From Caballeronia turbans (GTDB taxonomy: Bacteria > Pseudomonadota > Gammaproteobacteria > Burkholderiales > Burkholderiaceae): a stretch of 41,143 nucleotides of DNA. Position numbers and translations under genes: made by a program. Below are positions 17,518 through 25,363 of this stretch, piece after piece. The stretch is taken from the NCBI GenBank assembly GCA_001544655.2, contig FCOD02000043.1, positions 1-41,143 of the forward strand, in the 5' to 3' direction. Every line of letters starts with the position of its first letter. Position 1 is the first letter of the stretch. The notes beneath the pieces were generated by a model. That model made no database searches and had not been told where the DNA came from. It saw only the letters and a list, made by a program, of their open reading frames with translations.

Positions 17518-17823
17518 AAACGCGTCAGTCCCCGGCACCTGCGCTCGGTGCTGCGTCTGTGGCGCTCGCACTTCAAGGTTCGCGATGCGAACGGCAAGCA
17601 GCCGCTCTGGTACGGCGCCCTGTATCGGGAGAAACTTTATCGCCCTGCGCATCTGCTCACGATCGCGGACACTCGAAACGTCGCGGCATCAGAGGTCATC
17701 AACGCGTTGCCGGGACTTCGGCAAGCGGCGGTAATGCGTTCAGTCGGCAGCGATGAGACGCTCCGTTACGCAATACTCGTCCCGCCCGGCGCGACACAGC
17801 AACAACGGCTATTCGAGCGGTAA
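17518..17823 (+). pseudogene. LssY_C-type domain fragment
   Basis: The open frame encodes about 101 residues (from RVSPRHLRSVLRLWRSHF to TQQQRLFER) with no usable start codon and no ribosome site. The part RSHFKVRDANGKQPLWYGA followed by a conserved LTIADTR region resembles the C-terminal LssY_C domain attached to DedA or PAP2 phosphatase membrane proteins. The membrane part is missing, so this looks like the 3' end of a broken gene. The family match is from memory and only moderately sure. Confidence 0.5.
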
Positions 17824-18103
17824 ATCTGGATTGTCACCAACGCGAACGTTATGACAGTTGTTCCGCGCGATCGCGTTGCGTCTGCGGAAATGTTGCTCCA
17901 ATTCAAAGGAGCATCAGTCTCGAGTCGACCGAGCAGCAGGAAGATCTCGAAGGAATCTAAACCGAAACTGGTCCGCGCATGTTGGCGAATTTTGTCGGGC
18001 GCTCTTACTGAAAGGTATGATCCGATAGGCGAGGGTGACGGCTAACCGGTCCAAGCGGACCGGCTGCCGACCCAACGCGCGTCTGCGCGCAACCCGGTGT
18101 CGC

Positions 18104-18484
18104 TCAATGTCCCGGTCCGTTGTGCTCGATGCAGCTCAGCACGAGCGTGCTGTCCGTGCCGGCCTCGGGGCTGAGCATCGCGGTATGAATTTCGGTGCCG
18201 GTGCAGCGCCAGTCTGCCTGAAGATCCTTGCTGCATGAGCGCGCCGTGTAGCCGATGCTTTGCCGGTCCGGCACGTACTGGCAGGTATCGCGGCCATCGC
18301 ATTGACGCACGAGATCGCCCGTCGCATTGCCGGCCGGTGCTCCGCAGTTCGCGCCATAGGTGCCGGACAGAACCGTGATCGTCCGGGCATCCACGTTCGA
18401 AAAACATCCCAGCACAGCAATTCCCGCTATCGCGCAAGCCCGGCCGATGCCGATTCCCCGCGTAGCCGACCTGTTCCTGTTCAT
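18104..18484 (-). CDS. Secreted SUEL-lectin-like cysteine-rich protein
   Basis: The protein has 126 residues from the ATG at 18484, which has AGGAGGGC before it; the frame is open to 18520 but without a ribosome site. An N-terminal signal peptide (MNRNRSATRGIGIGRACAIA, then GIAVLG, cleavage near residue 33) is followed by a compact domain with six cysteines: YGANCGAPAGN, VRQCDGRDTCQY, RSCSKDLQADWRC and LVLSC. This pattern resembles the D-galactose/rhamnose-binding SUEL lectin fold, also found in bacterial exported proteins. It would act in the periplasm or outside. It lies 38 bp after the ECF sigma gene on the same strand and may be its target or part of the operon. Confidence 0.72.
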   Translation of the reverse strand: MNRNRSATRGIGIGRACAIAGIAVLGCFSNVDARTITVLSGTYGANCGAPAGNATGDLVRQCDGRDTCQYVPDRQSIGYTARSCSKDLQADWRCTGTEIHTAMLSPEAGTDSTLVLSCIEHNGPGH

Positions 18485-18522
18485 GGCGCCCTCCTTGTGC
18501 TCTGGAGAACGCGTCGGCAATG

Positions 18523-19215
18523 CTATGACGCGTCACCGGATATCTTCGATAGTACGCTCGCCACGATGCGATCGCACTGCGCCCCGCCGAATTCGAACAC
18601 GTCGCGCTCGGCAAGATCGAACGCCTGAGCAAGCGATTCGCGCAACATGCTGCGCGCGCGAAAATGCCGGCTGCGCACGGTCGCTTCGGGAATATTGAGG
18701 CACTGCGCGGTCTCCTCGACGCTCATCTCCTCGATCGAGCGCAGCACGAATACGACGCGAAACAACTCCGGCAATGCATCGAGCTTGCGTTCGAGCAGCG
18801 CGCGCACTTGCGAACGCGCGAGCGCCTGATCGGGGGCGTCGTCGTCGTGCGTGGTCATGGCATCGGCATGTTCGATGTAATCGGGAGTGTCCACGATCGG
18901 GATCACGTTCTGACGACGCGCCGAGCGCCGCAATCGCGCGAAGCATTCGTTGAGCACGAGCCGCGAGAGCCACGTGAACAATTGCGAATCGCCGCGAAAC
19001 TGGTTCATCGATCGGTACGCGTGCAGATACGCATCCTGTAGCGCATCTTCCGCTTCGGCATCGTTGCGCAAGGTCGCGCGAGCCATGCGATAGAGCCGGC
19101 GGTTATGCCGCCGCATCAGCAGTTCGAACGCAGCACGATCGCCCGCGACGATGCGCCGCGCAATGCCGAGGTCGTCGTCGGTGGTTTCAGCGGCAAGATT
19201 CGTCATCGTCTTCAT
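18523..19215 (-). CDS. ECF-type RNA polymerase sigma factor
   Basis: The 230-residue protein has sigma region 2 (MRRHNRRLYRMARATL, then EAEDALQDAYLHAYR and FTWLSRLVLNECF, about residues 34-105) and region 4 (LPELFRVVFVLRSIEEMSVE, then ATVRSRHFRAR, about 150-195). I chose the ATG at 19215 because it overlaps the stop of the preceding cupredoxin gene as ATGA. No anti-sigma gene is next to it. The operon with two copper-protein-like genes and DUF4142 suggests an envelope or metal/oxidative stress regulon. A C-terminal extension of about 35 residues follows region 4. Confidence 0.93.
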   Translation of the reverse strand: MKTMTNLAAETTDDDLGIARRIVAGDRAAFELLMRRHNRRLYRMARATLRNDAEAEDALQDAYLHAYRSMNQFRGDSQLFTWLSRLVLNECFARLRRSARRQNVIPIVDTPDYIEHADAMTTHDDDAPDQALARSQVRALLERKLDALPELFRVVFVLRSIEEMSVEETAQCLNIPEATVRSRHFRARSMLRESLAQAFDLAERDVFEFGGAQCDRIVASVLSKISGDAS

Positions 19216-19517
19216 CGTACGTTCAGGACCGCATGCATGGTCGGATGCAGCTTGCATGAATACGCGTAGCGTCCCGTCTCGCGCGCCACGTAACTCCACG
19301 ATGCATCCGCCGCGATGTCATGCGAATCGAATGCGTTCGCGTCGGCGGTCGCGGTGTGCGGGAACAGGTCCTTGTTGAGCCACACGACACGATCGCCGCG
19401 CGCGACCGTCAACGTCGGCGGATCGAAGCGCATCTGTTCGATCACGACGACATACGTGGCCGCCATCGCATCGACGGGCAACACGAGTGCGGCCATCAGA
19501 CAGACGAGCAGGCGCAT
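19212..19517 (-). CDS. Small exported cupredoxin
   Basis: A 101-residue blue-copper-type protein with a signal peptide (MRLLVCLMAALVLPVDAMAA). The mature part is a plastocyanin/amicyanin-like fold: VVIEQMRFDPPTLTVARGD, then LFPHTATA with the first Cu-ligand His, and YSCKLHPTMHAVL with Cys, His and Met ligands. It should bind copper and carry electrons in the periplasm. The start at 19517 begins right at the signal peptide; a GTG three codons earlier is possible. The stop overlaps the sigma-factor start and the gene begins just after the DUF4142 stop, so translation is coupled on both sides. Confidence 0.9.
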   Translation of the reverse strand: MRLLVCLMAALVLPVDAMAATYVVVIEQMRFDPPTLTVARGDRVVWLNKDLFPHTATADANAFDSHDIAADASWSYVARETGRYAYSCKLHPTMHAVLNVR

Positions 19518-19518
19518 G

Positions 19519-20052
19519 TCACGCACCGCTCTTCGCCAGTTCCGCCTGCAGATGACGCGCGTGTTCGAGATGCGCGACGAACGCCGGTCGCACCTTCACG
19601 AGCAGCGCCTTCAGTTCCACGTTCTTCGCGCCCGGAATGAGCGTCTTGTCGAGGGCGTCGAGCACGCTTTCATGATAGGCGACCTCGTGATCGATATACG
19701 ACTTGTCGAAGCTGCCGCCGGAGAGCGTCTTCAACCTGGCGATGTTCGCGTCGCCGCCCTGCTTGAGGCTCTGGCTCGTCGGATTGTCCTCGGGCGTCAC
19801 GTTGAGCTTCTTCACGAGATCGGTCGCGGCCTTGTTGACGCCGCTGTGATCCGTGACCATCTGCTGGGCGAACGCCTTCACGTTCTGCGACTTCGTCTTG
19901 GTTTCCGCAAGCTTGCCCGCGTCGATATCGACCTGATTGGCCGTCACGACGATCGATGCAATCTGCGGATCGCTCGGCCCGGCGTTTTGCGCATTGCATG
20001 CGATGCTCGCGAACGCGAGCGTCGCGGCCAGCGCGGTGTGAACGAGTTTCAT
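19519..20052 (-). CDS. DUF4142 domain exported protein
   Basis: A 177-residue protein with an N-terminal signal (MKLVHTALAATLAFASIAC) ending in a possible lipobox ASIAC, so it may be a lipoprotein. The mature part is an all-helical, ferritin-like DUF4142 domain: NQVDIDAGKLAETKTKSQNV, FAQQMVTDHSGVN and SYIDHEVAYHESVLDALD, where the conserved His residues lie. Function is unknown; the family often sits with ECF sigma factors and oxidative stress genes. It follows the larger cupredoxin gene by 42 bp and is closely linked to the small cupredoxin. Confidence 0.9.
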   Translation of the reverse strand: MKLVHTALAATLAFASIACNAQNAGPSDPQIASIVVTANQVDIDAGKLAETKTKSQNVKAFAQQMVTDHSGVNKAATDLVKKLNVTPEDNPTSQSLKQGGDANIARLKTLSGGSFDKSYIDHEVAYHESVLDALDKTLIPGAKNVELKALLVKVRPAFVAHLEHARHLQAELAKSGA

Positions 20053-20094
20053 ATGACATCTCCCCGAATTTCGTTGCAGATACGGAATTGGATG

Positions 20095-20550
20095 TCACGT
20101 CGAACTGGCGCGTTCCCGTCTTGCTGACTCAACTCGGGGCGCAACAACCAGCGCCTTATGCATGCCCATCGCATAGTGTCCCGGACGGTTGCAAATCAGC
20201 ACGTAGCGTCCCGGCGATAACTTCAACGAGAGCCGCTTCGTCGAACCCTTCGCCAGATCCTCCACCTCGCCCATTTTCTTGAAGCGGCTTTCCGTCACCT
20301 GACCGTTACGGACGGGCAGACCCGCTTTGTCCGTGTCTGTCTTCAAGACCACGAATTCATGTTCGGTATTGCTGTCCGCTACGTTCTTGACTTCGAACGT
20401 GACGCGTCCAGGCTTCGCTGTATCGGTATCGAGTTGGATCGACTTGTCGGTGAGCCTGACATGGATCATCTCATCCGCAAAAACGCCAAGCGGCATAACG
20501 AGCGCTATCGTCGCCAACATGTACATCGCATCACGTCTGCCAAGTTTCAT
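20095..20550 (-). CDS. Cupredoxin-like exported protein
   Basis: The protein has 151 residues and starts at the ATG at 20550, with AGGAGA before it. A signal peptide (MKLGRRDAMYMLATIALVMP, then LGVFADE) precedes a plastocyanin-like domain. Copper ligands can be placed at His in NTEHEFVVL and at Cys, His and Met in LICNRPGHYAMGMH. It is the first gene of the leftward operon that ends with the sigma factor. Related proteins are sometimes called copper-resistance or sulfocyanin-like proteins; electron transfer or copper buffering in the periplasm is likely. Confidence 0.88.
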   Translation of the reverse strand: MKLGRRDAMYMLATIALVMPLGVFADEMIHVRLTDKSIQLDTDTAKPGRVTFEVKNVADSNTEHEFVVLKTDTDKAGLPVRNGQVTESRFKKMGEVEDLAKGSTKRLSLKLSPGRYVLICNRPGHYAMGMHKALVVAPRVESARRERASST

Positions 20551-20809
20551 TTTGCTTTCTCCTGAAGCGAAGCGTCTGCAAGTTAGAACGCGGCCACGCT
20601 TCAAATATTCCGCAGGACGTTTATCGAGCTATGCCCGGCACGAAACTTTCAATACGACTGCAAGGCACCGTTAAATCGCTTAACCGTGTGATGATGGCTA
20701 ATAACTTTATTCGGAGTACAGGGGAATTTTTTAAGACCGTTAATCGTTTACCGTCATCGAGCGCCAATTCGCAGAGCAAGTCCTCGCAAATCCGACCAAG
20801 GAGGGTGCT

Positions 20810-21970
20810 ATGTCTCACGTCTCTGGATGTCTCAAAGCGGTGACCGCGATAGCCCTCGCGGCCAGCTTCACATTCCCCCATGCAGGTCATGACGACGCTT
20901 ATGTCGTGACGCCCCTCGTATCCAACCTCGCAGGCGCGGCCCCCAAATCGACGAGGTGCTGCAGAACGCATGGGGTATCGCCTTCAGTCCGGCAGGCATT
21001 CCCTTCTGGGTCAACGACAATGCCACAGGCTGTGCCACGCTCTATGACGGCGAAGGCACGAAGGTAGCGCTGCAGGTCGCGATCCCGCTGCCGGGCAATG
21101 TCATACCCTCTGCCGCCTGCCGTCCTGTCTATCACAACAATCCACCGAATCCCTCGCCTGCCGCGCCGACAGGAATGGTATGGAATGCGTCGGCCGCGTT
21201 TCTCGTGCCAGGCACCACGATCCCCGCGGTATTTATATTCGCGACCGAGGACGGCACGCTTTCCGCCTGGGCCGGCGGGCTGAATCCTGCCAACAACGCC
21301 GTGATCGCAGCCGATAACTCTGCCAATCCTTCCGCCGTCAATGGCGCGGTCTACAAGGGCCTCGTTTTCGGCGTCAACTCGAAAGGCCTGTTCCTTTTCG
21401 CGACCAACTTCCGCTCGGGACGGATCGACGTCTTCGGGCCGAGCGGCGGCGCAAATGGGCTGTACATGAGCGTGACGACGGACGGTGGCTTCGTCGATCC
21501 ACACATGCCGCCCGGATACGCGCCGTTCGGCATCGCGAACATCGATGGCGACCTTTTTTGTCACGTATGCAAAGCAGGACAAACAGAAGCACGACGACGT
21601 AGCCGGCAACGGTCACGGATTCGTCGATGTCTTCGATACGGACGGCCATCTGCTGCACCGCTTCGCCAGTCGAGGGACACTTAACTCCCCATGGGGCGTC
21701 ACGCGTGCATCGTTCGCTTTCGGCCCGTTCAGCGGCAAGATACTGGTCGGCAACTTCGGCAATGGCCACATCAGTGTCTTCGACAACGACGGGACGTTCG
21801 TCGATCAGTTGGAGGATGCGTATGGCAATCCGATTTCCATCGACGGCTTGTGGACGCTGACGCTCGGTGGTGGCCGCAATTCGAGTTCGGACGCCGTGTA
21901 CTTCTCGGCGGGACCGAATGGCGAGGTCAATGGACTGTTCGGCACCATCATGCCGGCGAACGGGCACTGA
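20810..21970 (+). pseudogene. TIGR03118-type beta-propeller protein, two frameshifts
   Basis: Three consecutive frames together make a protein of about 386 residues like the exported TIGR03118 family. Frame one (from MSHVSGCLKAVTAIALAASF) has the signal peptide and TPLVSNLAGAAP. Frame two begins IDEVLQNAWGIAFSPAG near 20944 and ends at NIDGDLF near 21555. Frame three continues VTYAKQDKQKHDDVAGNG to GTIMPANGH. The first break is a C run one base short (about 20940-20945); the second is a T run one base long (about 21555-21560). AAGGAGGG precedes the ATG. It may be a real pseudogene, or intact with two sequencing errors. It diverges from the cupredoxin operon. Confidence 0.75.
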
Positions 21971-22175
21971 CAATAGTCGTCAGCGCGTTGCTCCCGAGGC
22001 CGCTTCAAGAGCCGGTCGCGCAAGCCGCAAGACGCGATTGGCTCGTCTCGAACGAGCGTGATCGGCTATCGCGATCGCATGAAATCATCCACGAAACAAG
22101 TGCTTCCATGCCGGAATAAAACCCATCTCCTCGTTCATCGACCATCAGGGTCTCGGGACAGGAAGAAGTACGGTC

Positions 22176-22382
22176 ATGAAGTCTCTACTCTCTGTATTCA
22201 GCGTCGTAGCGTGCAGCGCGGCCATCGTGACGCTCGTGTCATGGGGGGGCTCCGGTTCGAACAGTTCAAACCCATGCACCACTCCATTGTCGTTTGCCGT
22301 GACGGCGCTCGTATCCGATGGAGCGGTACGCGAGCAAGCTGCGTCCAAGCTTGGCGCAAGGTGTGCCGAAGCTTGCCGCTAG
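22176..22382 (+). pseudogene. Truncated exported protein, TIGR03118-like start
   Basis: The 68-residue frame begins with a hydrophobic signal (MKSLLSVFSVVACSAAIVTL) and then FAVTALVSDGAV, which resembles the beginning of mature TIGR03118 proteins (compare TPLVSN in the gene just upstream). The similarity ends there and the frame stops 20 residues later. The signal would be a lipobox if the Trp in VSWGG were Cys (one base change). It is probably the 5' relic of a second copy. A ribosome-like AGGAAGAAG lies upstream. Confidence 0.45.
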
Positions 22383-22490
22383 TCAGCCGGCGTACACATG
22401 CATCGGTTATGCGTTTGTGGGTAGACAGCAAGTCTTTGATTTACAGAGGTATTATTTCAGCGCCAGAAGGCAAAGCCTTGTCGGAACTAG

Positions 22491-23182
22491 GGCACGCTAA
22501 CCGGAAATCTGCGCGAAAATCAAAGTCACCCCGGCATCCGCGGACTCAACGTGACGATGCCGCACAAGCAGGCGGTGATTCCCCATCTCGATGCGCTCGA
22601 CGAGACCGCCCGCGAGATCGGCGCGGTCAACACCATCGACAACCGCGACGGTCGTCTCACCGGCTACAACACGGACTGCGTCGGCGCCGTGCGCGCGCTC
22701 GAAGAGGCGACGCCGCTCGAACGCCGGCGCATCGCCCTGCTCGGCGCGGGCGGCGCCGCCCGCGCGATCGCGTGGGGCATGCGGCGCACCGGCGGCCAGG
22801 TCATCGTGTTCACCGCACCGCGTCGCGCGGGCGCTCGCTCGCCGAAGACTTCGGTCTCGCGTTCGGCGGCGGTCTGAACGATTTCGATCCGCATGCGTTC
22901 GACATCGTCGTGAACGCGACCGCCGCCGGTTTCCGCGCGCCGGACGTCAATCCATTGCGGGCCGGGCAGCTTGCACCGCATCTCGTTGTGATGGACGCGG
23001 CCTTCATCCCCGTGCGCACGAAGCTGATCCGCGATGCCGCCGAACTCGGCTGCCGCGTGGTCGAAGGCACGCGCATGCTGCTGCATCAGTTCTGCGGTCA
23101 GGTCGAGTTATACACGGGCAAGGCAGCGCCGCTGGACGCAATGAGCGCCGCCCTGCTCGACGAAATCGCCCGCGTGGGCTAG
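22491..23182 (+). pseudogene. Shikimate/quinate dehydrogenase (AroE family), broken
   Basis: Clear AroE-family motifs are present but in two frames. The first frame holds GLNVTMPHK (substrate domain), NTDCVGAVRALEEA and the NAD(P) motif LLGAGGAARAIAWG. After about 22815 the protein continues in the next frame as RTASRGRSLAEDFG to the C-terminal helix LYTGKAAPLDAMSAALLDE. One missing base near GTGTTCACC (about 22808-22818), where AAC is expected, explains the shift. The first 60 or so residues of a normal AroE are absent. The gene is thus truncated and frameshifted. It is followed by a ShiA-like transporter, so it was probably a catabolic shikimate/quinate enzyme rather than the biosynthetic one. 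Confidence 0.85.
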
Positions 23183-23279
23183 CCCGATCGCATAGCAGGA
23201 AAAATCCGGCGGTCCCGCATCTCGCGCGAAGACGAGGACGGGACTTCCGCCAGTGGTCGCAGGAACGGAGAGAGACATC

Positions 23280-24689
23280 ATGAAGCATCAGCCAACCATC
23301 GCAGCCGCCGACGGCGGACTCGCACACAACACCGACGGCAACGTCAACCATGGCCGTGACGAGGTCACGACGCGCGATCTGTATCGTGCCGCATGGGCCG
23401 CATCGCTCGGCAGTGCGCTCGAATACTACGACTTCGCGCTCTATAACCTCGCGTCGGCGCTGATCTTCGGGCCGCTGTTCTTCCCGTCGAGCGATCCCGC
23501 CATCGGTCTGATCGCGAGCTTCGGCGCTTACTTCCTCGGCTTCGCGATCCGGCCGGTGGGCAGCATCGTCTTCGGCGCGCTCGGCGACCGTTACGGCCGC
23601 AAGTTCGTGCTGATGGCGACGATCCTGCTGATGGGCGTCGCCAGCACGCTCATCGGCGTGTTGCCGACCTACGCGAGCGCGGGCATCTGGGCGCCGGTCC
23701 TGCTCGTCGGCTGCCGCCTGCTGCAAGGTCTCGGCGCCGGCGCCGAACAGGCCGGAGCGGCCGTCCTGATGGCCGAATACGCGCCCGCGAAGCGCCGCGG
23801 CTACTTCGCCGCCCTGCCCTTCATGGGCGTGCTGCTCGGCACGGTGATGGCCGCCGCGATCTACTTCGCGCTGGTGCGCGTCGAGGATATTTCGCAAAGC
23901 TGGCTATGGCGCGGGCCGTTCCTGCTGAGCGTGCTCATCATCGCGGTGGCGATCTGGATCCGGCTGAAGCTGAAGGAATCGCCGTCGTTTTCGAAGCTCG
24001 AAGCACGGCAGCAGATCAACGACAGCCCGCTCAGGCATCTCATCAGGCATTCGAAGCCGACGCTGCTCAAGGTCATCGGCATGCGCATGGCGGAGAACGG
24101 CGGCTCGTCGATCTATCAGTCGCTCGCGATCAGCTACATGGTTACCGCGACCGGCCTCAAGGGACCGATCGGGCCGGTGGCGCTGCTGCTCGCGGGCGTG
24201 TCGGGCGCGGTGGTCATTCCGCTCACCGGCAAGCTCAGCGATCGCGTCGGACGCGTGCCCGTCTATCGTGCCTTCGCGCTGTATCAGCTGGTGCTGGCCT
24301 ATCCGACATGGTGGGTTTTGAGCCAGGGCAACGCGGCGGCGAGCATCGCGATGCTGTGCGTCGCGCTCGCGGGCGTCTGGGGCATGTTCGCCACGCAAGG
24401 CGCGCTGCTGCCCGAACTCTTCGGCGCGCAGCATCGCTACGCGGGCGTCGCGGTGGGGCGCGAAGTGTCCGCCGTGATCGCGGGCGGCGTGGCGCCGCTG
24501 ATCGGCGCGTCGATCATCGCCTGGGCGACCGCGCACTGGGGCGGCAATGAAGGCCGCGTTCTCGCGTGGATTCCGCTTGCCAGCTATGTCGCCATTCTGA
24601 GCCTGATCGGCGTCGTGACGACGTACTACACGCCCGAGACGCGCGGACGCGACCTCGACGATCTACGCGACGCCGCGGATGTCGGCTAG
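23280..24689 (+). CDS. MFS transporter, metabolite:H+ symporter (MHS) type
   Basis: The 469-residue protein has twelve membrane segments and the MHS hallmarks: ALEYYDFALYNLASALIFGP near the start, GALGDRYGRKFVL after TM2 and the GxxRYxG-like AQHRYAGVAVGRE in the second half. The start at 23280 has GGAGAGAG before it; the frame opens slightly earlier with GTG at 23253. Relatives carry shikimate (ShiA), alpha-ketoglutarate (KgtP), proline/betaine or citrate. The broken AroE gene just upstream favours shikimate/quinate. Its TAG stop shares bases with the stop of the convergent isochorismatase-like gene (CTAG). Confidence 0.9.
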   Translation: MKHQPTIAAADGGLAHNTDGNVNHGRDEVTTRDLYRAAWAASLGSALEYYDFALYNLASALIFGPLFFPSSDPAIGLIASFGAYFLGFAIRPVGSIVFGALGDRYGRKFVLMATILLMGVASTLIGVLPTYASAGIWAPVLLVGCRLLQGLGAGAEQAGAAVLMAEYAPAKRRGYFAALPFMGVLLGTVMAAAIYFALVRVEDISQSWLWRGPFLLSVLIIAVAIWIRLKLKESPSFSKLEARQQINDSPLRHLIRHSKPTLLKVIGMRMAENGGSSIYQSLAISYMVTATGLKGPIGPVALLLAGVSGAVVIPLTGKLSDRVGRVPVYRAFALYQLVLAYPTWWVLSQGNAAASIAMLCVALAGVWGMFATQGALLPELFGAQHRYAGVAVGREVSAVIAGGVAPLIGASIIAWATAHWGGNEGRVLAWIPLASYVAILSLIGVVTTYYTPETRGRDLDDLRDAADVG

Positions 24690-25285
24690 GCGAGCAGCAA
24701 TAAGGCATCCGCGAGCGACAGCACCGTCGTGCGCGACTCGAACGCGGTCGAGAACAGATGTTCATGCACCACCTGATCCGGGTCGTAACAACAATCCTTG
24801 ACCGTGTACAGGCGGAAGTCCGCATCGCTCGCATATGCGACCGACGACAGCACGACACCGGTCGACGCAATGCCGGCCATGATCAGCGAATCGACGCCTC
24901 GCGCGGCAAGCCGTTCCTCCAGACCGGTGCCGAAGAACACGCTGGCCCGGTGCGCGATGATGAGCGGTTCATCATCGCGCTGGCCCAGCTCCGGCGCGGT
25001 CCGGTCGCCGGTGAAAAGACCCAGCCGTTTGATTCCCTGGCCGTTCTTGTTCAACGGGCTGACTTCCGGATAGCCCGGACTGAAGCGTAGGTTGACGAAA
25101 TAAACGCCGACGCCCCTGGCCCGCGCCGCGTCGCATAGTGTGCGCGTATTGGCGATCAGCGCCGGCGCGACCGATGGAAAGAGCCCGAGAATATCGGCCT
25201 GGTAATGCATGACGACGAGCGCGGTTCGCGCTGGCGCAATGGCCGGAATCTGCGGGCTCATGCGCTGCCCGGACGGTGCTTCCAT
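24686..25285 (-). CDS. Isochorismatase-fold protein lacking catalytic triad
   Basis: The 199-residue protein has the fold of cysteine hydrolases such as nicotinamidase and isochorismatase (RTALVVMHYQADILG, VFFGTGLEERLAARGVDSL, MAGIASTGVVLSSVAYASDA). AGGAGGTGG precedes the ATG. By alignment from memory, the Asp of the VDxQ motif is His27, the Lys of the second motif is replaced by Ala111, and the Cys is Val144. Loss of Cys is known in PhzD-like isochorismatases, but these keep Asp. It may therefore have another chemistry or a binding role. It is followed at the 5' side by psuG, 78 bp away on the same strand. Confidence 0.85.
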   Translation of the reverse strand: MEAPSGQRMSPQIPAIAPARTALVVMHYQADILGLFPSVAPALIANTRTLCDAARARGVGVYFVNLRFSPGYPEVSPLNKNGQGIKRLGLFTGDRTAPELGQRDDEPLIIAHRASVFFGTGLEERLAARGVDSLIMAGIASTGVVLSSVAYASDADFRLYTVKDCCYDPDQVVHEHLFSTAFESRTTVLSLADALLLLA

Positions 25286-25363
25286 GTCCCCACCTCCTTG
25301 CGTTGAACGCGGCGAAGCGTATCGGGTTCGCGCGTTCTTCCTCAGTTCGATCCGTCCCGGCCG

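Noticed and set aside
22058-22800. Upstream part of the 374-residue frame ending at 23182
   Set aside because: Only the part after about 22815 resembles AroE; the earlier part is a shadow of the first AroE frame and unrelated sequence.
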